Shown here piece by piece: positions 57,869 to 64,000 of a DNA stretch of 64,000 nucleotides (the stretch's first letter is position 1; the number at the start of each line of letters is the position of its first letter). The stretch comes from Cronobacter dublinensis subsp. dublinensis LMG 23823 (GTDB taxonomy: Bacteria; Pseudomonadota; Gammaproteobacteria; Enterobacterales; Enterobacteriaceae). The stretch lies in assembly GCF_001277235.1 (NCBI RefSeq), contig NZ_CP012266.1, positions 868,001 to 932,000 of the forward strand, read 5' to 3'. A model generated the notes under the pieces. That model saw nothing but the letters and a program-made list of their open reading frames with translations, made no database searches and was not told where the DNA came from. The translations under genes were made by a program, and so were the position numbers.

Positions 57869-60313
57869 TCAGGCAGCTTCAACTTTACGCACCGCTTCTG
57901 GCAGCTTTACCGGCTGGGTGGCCAGCGCTTCTGGCTCGAAATCGTCCACATTAATGCTGCGCAGACGGCTTTCTTCAGCGCGAATCAGGATTGCCGCTTC
58001 GTCATCATTGATGCGGCCTTCTTTCAGTGCGCGTTTCGCCAGCTCATCAAGACGGGTGAACGGCAGGTTTTTGCCCATCTCTTTGCAGATCCGCTGGTGG
58101 ATAGGGTCGGCGGCCATCACATCTTCAAGCGCCTGCTCCAGCAGCCCCACCGGGTTATGCTCGCTCGGTGTCAGATATTGACCGCGACCGATACGTGAGC
58201 GGGTGGCTGACGGCGTTTGCAGGATCTTCGCAAGCTTATGATCAAGGCGATCAGACGGCGCGTCGTAACGACGGCCCGCCGGGAAAATCGCCAGGCTCAG
58301 CAGGCCCGCGACCGCGCCGTTCGGGAAGTTACGCAGCAGATCGCTGATTGCCTGCTCGGCCTGATGCAACGCGTCCTGCACGCCCCAGTGCACCAGCGGG
58401 AGATCCGCTTCCTGACGGCCTTCGTCGTCATAGCGTTTCAGCACCGCAGACGCCAGGTAGAGCTGGCTCAGCACGTCGCCAAGGCGCGCCGAGATACGCT
58501 CGCGACGCTTCAGGCTGCCGCCCAGCACCGCCATTGAGACGTCGGAGAGCAGCGCCAGGCTGGCGCTCAGGCGGTTGATATGCTGATAGTAGCGGCGCGT
58601 GGCGTCGCGGGTCGGGCTGCTGCTGGTCAGGCCGTTGGTCAGGCCGAGCCAGAAGCTGCGCACCAGGTTGCTGCCGACATGGCCGATATGGCGGAACAGC
58701 AGTTTATCAAACGCGTTAACGTCGTTATTCTGCGCTGCCGCCATCTCTTCCAGCACATACGGATGGCAGCGGATGGCGCCCTGGCCGAAGATCATCATGC
58801 TGCGGGTCAGAATGTTGGCGCCTTCTACGGTGATCGCGATAGGCGCGCCCTGGTAAGCACGGGCAAGGAAGTTGCCCTCGCCGAGCATAATGCCTTTACC
58901 GCCTGCGATATCCATCGCATCGATAATCGACTGCTGACCACGATGGGTACAGTGATATTTCACAATCGCCGACAGCACCGCCGGTTTTTCACCGAGCATA
59001 ATACCGTAGGTGATAAGCGACGCCGCCGCATCCATTACATAGGCGTTACCCGCGATGCGCGCCAGCGGCTCTTCGATCCCTTCCATTTTACCGATAGAGA
59101 TTTTGAACTGACGGCGGATATGGGCATAAGCGCCGGTCGCCAGCGCCACCGATTTCAGGCCGCCGGTTGAGTTAGACGGCAGGGTAATGCCGCGACCCAC
59201 CGACAGACATTCCACCAGCATACGCCAGCCCTGACCGGCCATTTTCGGGCCGCCGATGATGTAGTCGATCGGCACGAAGATATCTTTGCCGCGCGTCGGG
59301 CCGTTCTGGAACGGCACGTTAAGCGGGAAGTGGCGTCGGCCGATTTCCACGCCCGGGGTGTTCGTTGGGATCAGCGCACAGGTAATGCCGAGTTCTTGTT
59401 CGCCACCCAGCAGGCGATCGGGGTCAGAGAGTTTAAACGCGAGGCCCAGCACGGTCGCGATTGGCGCGAGCGTAATATAGCGCTTGTTCCAGGTGAGACG
59501 CATGCCGAGCACCTGTTCGCCCTGCCATTCACCCATACAGACCACGCCGGTATCCGGGATAGCGCCTGCATCAGAGCCTGCTTCGGGGCTGGTGAGCGCG
59601 AAGCAGGGGATTTCCAGCCCACGCGCCAGGCGCGGCAGATAATGGTTCTTCTGCGCTTCGGTGCCGTAGTGTTGCAGCAGTTCGCCAGGGCCGAGCGAGT
59701 TCGGCACGCCGACGGTAATCGCGAGAATACCCGAGACGCCGGAGAGTTTTTGCAGCACGCGGGACTGCGCATATGCCGAAAATTCCAGACCGCCGTACTC
59801 TTTTTTAATGATCATCGCGAAGAAGCGATGTTCTTTCAGGTACGCCCACAGCTCCGGCGGCAGATCCGCCATTTCATGGGTTATCTGGAAGTCATTGGCC
59901 ATACGGCATGCTTCTTCCACCGGGCCGTCGAGGAACGCCTGCTCTTCGGCGGTCAGCTTCGGCTGCGGGTAGTTATGCAGCTTTTGCCAGTCCGGGTTGC
60001 CGCGAAACAGATCGCCTTCCCACCAGGTGGTACCGGCGTCGATCGCCTCTTTCTCGGTGCGCGACATCGGCGGCATCACCTTACGGAAGCCGCGGAACAC
60101 CGGTGCCGAGATAAGCGATTTACGCATTGGCGTGACGTTAAAGGGAACCAGAATGATAGCCAGCGGCACCAGCAGCCACAGCGACCAGAGGCCAACGGCG
60201 CCCAGGGCTGCGGTCCAGGCCAGCAGGATCAGGCTGCTGAGCGTCAGGCTGACGCGGTGATAAAACAGCGCACCGATAAGTACGAGGGTGGCAACGATAC
60301 TCAAGATCATCAT
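57869..60313 (-). CDS. fadE: Acyl-CoA dehydrogenase FadE
   Basis: FadE performs the first oxidation step of fatty-acid beta-oxidation, linked to FAD, at the inner membrane. Two hydrophobic segments (about 1-60) precede the acyl-CoA dehydrogenase domain, with ITVGVPNSLGPGELL and CFALTSPEAGSDAGAIPDTG typical of the family. A long C-terminal domain specific to FadE (about 530-814) follows. The 814 residues equal the E. coli length. A second ATG is at 60310. GGAG lies upstream, and a FadR operator lies within 40 bases of the start. Confidence 0.98.
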   Translation of the reverse strand: MMILSIVATLVLIGALFYHRVSLTLSSLILLAWTAALGAVGLWSLWLLVPLAIILVPFNVTPMRKSLISAPVFRGFRKVMPPMSRTEKEAIDAGTTWWEGDLFRGNPDWQKLHNYPQPKLTAEEQAFLDGPVEEACRMANDFQITHEMADLPPELWAYLKEHRFFAMIIKKEYGGLEFSAYAQSRVLQKLSGVSGILAITVGVPNSLGPGELLQHYGTEAQKNHYLPRLARGLEIPCFALTSPEAGSDAGAIPDTGVVCMGEWQGEQVLGMRLTWNKRYITLAPIATVLGLAFKLSDPDRLLGGEQELGITCALIPTNTPGVEIGRRHFPLNVPFQNGPTRGKDIFVPIDYIIGGPKMAGQGWRMLVECLSVGRGITLPSNSTGGLKSVALATGAYAHIRRQFKISIGKMEGIEEPLARIAGNAYVMDAAASLITYGIMLGEKPAVLSAIVKYHCTHRGQQSIIDAMDIAGGKGIMLGEGNFLARAYQGAPIAITVEGANILTRSMMIFGQGAIRCHPYVLEEMAAAQNNDVNAFDKLLFRHIGHVGSNLVRSFWLGLTNGLTSSSPTRDATRRYYQHINRLSASLALLSDVSMAVLGGSLKRRERISARLGDVLSQLYLASAVLKRYDDEGRQEADLPLVHWGVQDALHQAEQAISDLLRNFPNGAVAGLLSLAIFPAGRRYDAPSDRLDHKLAKILQTPSATRSRIGRGQYLTPSEHNPVGLLEQALEDVMAADPIHQRICKEMGKNLPFTRLDELAKRALKEGRINDDEAAILIRAEESRLRSINVDDFEPEALATQPVKLPEAVRKVEAA

Positions 60314-60336
60314 AAAGAAAAGCTCCCTTGTTTGTA

Positions 60337-60353
60337 GGAGGTCTGACCACTTG
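60337..60353 (-). promoter_or_regulatory. FadR operator upstream of fadE
   Basis: On the minus strand ACAAGTGGTCAGACCTCC fits the FadR consensus around the palindromic core GGTCNGACC. It lies 24 bases before the fadE ATG, where FadR repression relieved by long-chain acyl-CoA is known in E. coli. Confidence 0.82.
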
Positions 60354-60541
60354 TGATGATATGGTTGTAGAGGATGTTGCTTTTTTTAGCAATGCGTTCA
60401 CAAAATAATTACAACCTGGCTCACATTGTTGCCGCACGTAAACGCAAAACCTGCACGCAGGCCGCGGCGTAGCACTTCTCGCTCCCGGCGCTATCCGTTA
60501 CACTGCATACGGTTACTTTTTAATGCTGAAGGATATCCCTC

Positions 60542-61123
60542 ATGTACCAGGATCTGATTCGTAACGAGCTGAACGAAGCTGCCGAAACGCTGGCTAACTT
60601 TCTGAAAGATGAAGCCAATATCCACGCTATCCAGCGTGCGGCGGTGTTGCTGGCGGACAGCTTCAAAGCGGGCGGCAAAGTGCTCTCCTGCGGCAACGGC
60701 GGTTCGCACTGCGACGCGATGCACTTCGCCGAAGAACTGACCGGACGCTACCGTGAAAACCGTCCGGGCTATCCGGCGATCGCGATTTCCGACGTCAGCC
60801 ACATCTCCTGCGTCGGCAACGATTTCGGTTACGACCACATCTTCTCCCGCTATGTTGAAGCGGTAGGGCGTGAGGGTGACGTGCTGCTCGGTATCTCTAC
60901 CTCCGGCAACTCCGGCAACGTGATTAAAGCCATCGAGGCCGCGCGTGAGAAGGGCATGAAAGTCATCACGCTCACCGGCAAAGACGGCGGCAAAATGGCG
61001 GGCACCGCCGATGTGGAAATCCGCGTGCCGCATTTCGGCTATGCTGACCGTATCCAGGAAATTCACATCAAAGTGATCCACATCCTGATCCAGCTGATTG
61101 AAAAAGAGATGGTTAAAGCCTGA
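60542..61123 (+). CDS. gmhA: Sedoheptulose 7-phosphate isomerase
   Basis: GmhA (LpcA) makes D-glycero-D-manno-heptose 7-phosphate from sedoheptulose 7-phosphate, the first step of LPS heptose synthesis. It is a SIS-domain tetramer. Conserved segments are VLSCGNGGSHCDAMHFAEEL and GISTSGNSGNVIKAI, with the C-terminal EIHIKVIHILIQLIE. It has 193 residues against 192. gmhB of the same pathway lies at 42434. Hairpin CGCCTTC/GAAGGCG (61177-61196) stands in the gap to yafJ. Confidence 0.98.
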   Translation: MYQDLIRNELNEAAETLANFLKDEANIHAIQRAAVLLADSFKAGGKVLSCGNGGSHCDAMHFAEELTGRYRENRPGYPAIAISDVSHISCVGNDFGYDHIFSRYVEAVGREGDVLLGISTSGNSGNVIKAIEAAREKGMKVITLTGKDGGKMAGTADVEIRVPHFGYADRIQEIHIKVIHILIQLIEKEMVKA

Positions 61124-61215
61124 TAAGGCTGTTGTGCCGGGACGGGCGCGCGTCGCGCGTCCGGCTGCCCCAGTGACGCCTTCTGTCAGGAAGGCGGCGT
61201 GTGACGAGGTGAATC

Positions 61216-61983
61216 ATGTGCGAACTGCTCGGGATGAGCGCCAACGTGCCGACCGATATCTGCTTTAGCTTTACCGGCCTCGTGCAGCGAGGCGGGGGAA
61301 CCGGGCCGCATAAAGACGGCTGGGGCATCACCTTCTATGAAGGCAAAGGCTGTCGCACGTTTAAAGACCCACAGCCGAGCTACAACTCACCTATCGCAAA
61401 GCTGGTGCAGGATTACCCTATTAAATCCTGCTCGGTGGTGGCGCATATTCGTCAGGCGAACCGCGGCGAAGTGGCGCTGGAAAACACCCATCCGTTTACC
61501 CGCGAACTCTGGGGCCGCAACTGGACTTACGCTCATAACGGTCAGCTCACCGGTTACCGGTCGCTCGACACCGGCCCGTTTCGCCCGATTGGCGAAACCG
61601 ACAGCGAAAAAGCCTTTTGCTGGTTGCTGCACAAGCTCACCACGCGCTACCCGCGCACGCCGGGCAATATGACGGCGGTCTTTCGGTATATCGCGCAGCT
61701 CGCGGGCGAACTGCGTGAGAAGGGCGTCTTTAATATGCTGCTCTCCGACGGGCGCTACGTGATGGCGTTCTGCTCCACTAATCTTTTCTGGATAACGCGC
61801 CGCGCGCCGTTTGGCGTCGCCAAACTGCTCGATCAGGATGTGGAGATTGATTTTCAGGAAGAGACCACACCGAATGATGTGGTCACAGTGATTGCCACGC
61901 AGCCGCTGACGGGCAATGAAACCTGGCACAAAATCATGCCAGGCGAGTGGGCGTTATTTTGTCTCGGGGAGCGCGTAGTTTGA
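61216..61983 (+). CDS. yafJ: Class II glutamine amidotransferase family protein YafJ
   Basis: The N-terminal Cys2 (MCELLGMSANVP), exposed after Met removal, is the nucleophile of Ntn-type glutaminase domains. VAHIRQANRGEVALENTHPF and the following YAHNGQL match the GATase 2 domain of GlmS and PurF. No synthase partner domain is attached, and the substrate is unknown. The 255 residues equal the E. coli length. Its 3' end overlaps the convergent yafK by 30 bases. Confidence 0.93.
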   Translation: MCELLGMSANVPTDICFSFTGLVQRGGGTGPHKDGWGITFYEGKGCRTFKDPQPSYNSPIAKLVQDYPIKSCSVVAHIRQANRGEVALENTHPFTRELWGRNWTYAHNGQLTGYRSLDTGPFRPIGETDSEKAFCWLLHKLTTRYPRTPGNMTAVFRYIAQLAGELREKGVFNMLLSDGRYVMAFCSTNLFWITRRAPFGVAKLLDQDVEIDFQEETTPNDVVTVIATQPLTGNETWHKIMPGEWALFCLGERVV

Positions 61984-62691
61984 CGCCAGCTGCGGGTGCA
62001 CCACGCTGCTGTTGAGCGGTTTGCTCACCACGTAGTTGCCATTCACCACCGAGACCACCGGCGGCTGATGGGTCGTCATAAAGTAGTCATACCCCGGTTT
62101 CAGCTGTTTCCAGAACCCGATGAAGTACGAATACTTGTGACGCTCCATGTTGGCGTCGGTCATGCGGAACGGATAAATGCTCACCTGGACGTTCGGCTGA
62201 CCAAACACCAGCGCGCCGGTGACGAACTGGAAAATCTCATCGATATTTTTATCGGTCATCGCGTAGCAACCCACGGAAACGCAGGCGCCGTGAATCATCA
62301 GATATTTCCCTTCATAGCCATTAGCGCGGTCAAAGGCGTTCGGAAAACCGATATTAATCGCTTTATAAAAACGGCTGTCGGGTTTGAGCTGGCCGCGCTG
62401 CACGCTATAAAAGCCTTCCGGGCTTTTGAAATCGCCCTGACGGCGTTTCGGCCCAAGACCGCCGGAATAGTTGCAGATGCGGTAGCTATCCAGTAACTGA
62501 TACTGCTCGCCCATCTTGACGTACAGCTCAAGCGTGCGCTCTTCCTTAAAGATCTGGATATAAACCGGGGAACCCATTAACTGCTGTTTTAATTCTTTTT
62601 TTATCGGGGTAACGCTGTCGCTGCTGACTGTACTGGCCCATGAAAAGCACGACACCAGAAGCATTGCGATTAACAATGCGAGTTTACGCAT
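61954..62691 (-). CDS. yafK: YkuD-family protein YafK (DpaA)
   Basis: In E. coli this YkuD (L,D-transpeptidase-fold) protein, DpaA, detaches Braun lipoprotein from peptidoglycan. The catalytic motif is HGACVSVGCYAMT with conserved His, Cys and Gly-Cys. It has 245 residues against 246. The N-terminus MRKLALLIAMLLVSCFSWAS could be cut after SWA, but LVSC at 12-15 also fits a lipobox, unlike the IPC of E. coli. GGAAACAAG lies near the ATG. Confidence 0.93.
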   Translation of the reverse strand: MRKLALLIAMLLVSCFSWASTVSSDSVTPIKKELKQQLMGSPVYIQIFKEERTLELYVKMGEQYQLLDSYRICNYSGGLGPKRRQGDFKSPEGFYSVQRGQLKPDSRFYKAINIGFPNAFDRANGYEGKYLMIHGACVSVGCYAMTDKNIDEIFQFVTGALVFGQPNVQVSIYPFRMTDANMERHKYSYFIGFWKQLKPGYDYFMTTHQPPVVSVVNGNYVVSKPLNSSVVHPQLASNYALPETK

Positions 62692-62917
62692 ACTGCTTGT
62701 TTCCTTGATAAAGCCAAGACCAATGCCGGAACGGCGAAGGGATCCAAAATAAGACTATTCTGGTTCGGGAGCGCTCACATTAGCACCGCTGTTATTTTTC
62801 GCAAGCGCTGGCTACTGCGTTTACAATTAAGTTCTGCTTAACTTGCTCGCGCCGCATTGAATTTACTCAATCAGGCGGAAATAAGGAAGGTTGCCGCAGC
62901 GTCGCTTTTTTGCCAGA

Positions 62918-62933
62918 CTGTATACACATACAG
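62918..62933 (+). promoter_or_regulatory. LexA box of dinB
   Basis: CTGTATACACATACAG fits the SOS consensus CTGT-N8-ACAG exactly and is nearly palindromic. It ends 14 bases before the dinB ATG, so dinB should be repressed by LexA and induced by DNA damage. Confidence 0.95.
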
Positions 62934-62947
62934 TGTGAGGCCGGGGT

Positions 62948-64000
62948 ATGCGCAAAATCATTCATGTCGATATGGACTGCTTTTTCGCGGCGGTTGAGAT
63001 GCGCGATAATCCGGCCCTGCGCGATATTCCCCTCGCCATTGGCGGCAGCCGCGAACGCCGCGGTGTGATCAGTACCGCTAACTACCCGGCGCGTAAATAT
63101 GGCGTGCGCAGCGCGATGCCGACCGGCATGGCGCTCAAGCTCTGCCCGCACCTCACGCTCCTGCCCGGCCGCTTTGATGCTTATAAAGAAGCCTCCGCGC
63201 ACATCCGTGACATCTTCTCGCGTTATACCCCGTTGATTGAACCGCTGTCGCTCGACGAGGCGTATCTGGACGTCACCGACAGCCCGCACTGTTACGGCTC
63301 GGCCACGCTGATGGCGCGCGAAATCCGCCAGACGATATTTAACGAATTACAGCTCACCGCGTCGGCGGGCGTGGCGCCCATAAAATTCCTCGCCAAGATA
63401 GCCTCCGATCTCAACAAGCCCAACGGACAATATGTGATAACGCCTGAAGAGGTGCCTGCATTTTTACGCACGCTGCCGCTTGGCAAGATCCCGGGCGTCG
63501 GCAAGGTGACGGCGGCGAAGCTTGAGAGCCTCGGTCTGCGTACCTGTGAGGATGTGCAAAAAAGCGATCTCGCCGCGCTGCTTAAGCGCTTTGGTAAGTT
63601 CGGGCGGGTGCTGTGGGAGCGCAGCCAGGGAATCGACGACCGCGAGATAAGCAGCGACAGACAGCGTAAATCGGTGGGCGTGGAGCGCACGCTCGCGGAA
63701 GATATTCACGACTGGGCCGAGTGCGAGGCGATTATCGAGCGCCTTTACCCTGAGCTGGAACTGCGGCTCGCGAAGGTTAAACCCGACCTGCGCATCGCGC
63801 GGCAGGGCGTCAAACTCAAGTTTAACGATTTCCAGCTGACGACCCAGGAGCATGTCTGGCCGCGCCTCAATAAAGACGACCTGATCGCGACCGCCAAAAA
63901 AACCTGGGATGAGCGACGCGCCGGGCGCGGCGTGCGGCTGGTGGGGCTGCACGTGACGCTGCTGGATCCGCAGCTCGAACGCCAGCTGGTGCTGGGACTG
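62948..64000 (+). CDS. dinB: DNA polymerase IV (stop codon beyond window)
   Basis: Pol IV is the Y-family translesion polymerase induced by SOS. From ATG 62948 the frame stays open to the last base, giving 351 codons, the full E. coli length; only the stop codon appears to be missing. Catalytic residues are D8 (IIHVDMDCFFAAVE), D103 and E104 (LSLDEAYLD). An HhH region contains GKIPGVGKVTAAKLE. The final QLVLGL is the beta-clamp binding peptide. Genes found before dinB in K-12, including yafQ-dinJ, are absent. Confidence 0.97.
   Translation, partial: MRKIIHVDMDCFFAAVEMRDNPALRDIPLAIGGSRERRGVISTANYPARKYGVRSAMPTGMALKLCPHLTLLPGRFDAYKEASAHIRDIFSRYTPLIEPLSLDEAYLDVTDSPHCYGSATLMAREIRQTIFNELQLTASAGVAPIKFLAKIASDLNKPNGQYVITPEEVPAFLRTLPLGKIPGVGKVTAAKLESLGLRTCEDVQKSDLAALLKRFGKFGRVLWERSQGIDDREISSDRQRKSVGVERTLAEDIHDWAECEAIIERLYPELELRLAKVKPDLRIARQGVKLKFNDFQLTTQEHVWPRLNKDDLIATAKKTWDERRAGRGVRLVGLHVTLLDPQLERQLVLGL

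Overview
The window is an ordinary stretch of core chromosome from a member of the Enterobacteriaceae. Nearly every protein can be matched by recall to its Escherichia coli counterpart, and the order dgt-degP ... rrn ... fadE-gmhA-dinB follows the E. coli K-12 map at about minutes 3.6 to 5.5 in the same orientation. The coding DNA is richer in G+C than E. coli. The 16S rRNA and the protein divergence suggest Cronobacter or a close relative (Franconibacter, Siccibacter), but I could not run a comparison. No phage, insertion sequence, CRISPR array or island is visible.

Layout. Positions 1-8028: dgt (lacking only its start codon at the window edge), the sigma-E controlled protease gene degP, then yaeH, dapD, glnD and map on the minus strand. 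Positions 8147-11669: the translation and nucleotide cluster rpsB-tsf-pyrH-frr, with the rpsB leader and an attenuator between rpsB and tsf. Positions 11794-27936: the envelope and lipid cluster dxr-uppS-cdsA-rseP-bamA-skp-lpxD-fabZ-lpxA-lpxB-rnhB-dnaE-accA, which joins isoprenoid carrier, phospholipid, outer-membrane protein, lipid A and fatty-acid synthesis with replication. Positions 28099-34698: a GH19 chitinase, ldcC, yaeR, tilS, a small c-type cytochrome gene overlapping tilS, then rof and yaeP. The chitinase and cytochrome genes are absent from this place in E. coli K-12. Positions 34905-42994: yaeQ, arfB, nlpE, proS, trmO, rcsF, the methionine importer metNIQ with MetJ boxes, and gmhB.

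Positions 43027-48647 hold a complete rRNA operon: P1, P2, boxA, 16S, tRNA-Glu, 23S, 5S, tRNA-Asp, terminator. Its spacer carries tRNA-Glu, whereas E. coli rrnH at this place carries tRNA-Ile and tRNA-Ala. Positions 48761-64000: dkgB, yafC, yafD, yafE, mltD, gloB, yafS, rnhA, dnaQ, a second tRNA-Asp, yafV, fadE with a FadR operator, gmhA, yafJ, yafK, and dinB behind a perfect LexA box (all 351 expected codons, no stop codon in the window).

I found no new multi-gene system. The points most worth a second look are local: a degenerate duplicate of the dnaE 3' end before accA, a hairpin that covers one possible tilS start codon, the cytochrome and chitinase insertions, the swapped rRNA spacer tRNA, an AT-rich 3' part of gloB, a yafC C-terminus written by the dkgB terminator, and a possible lipobox in YafK.
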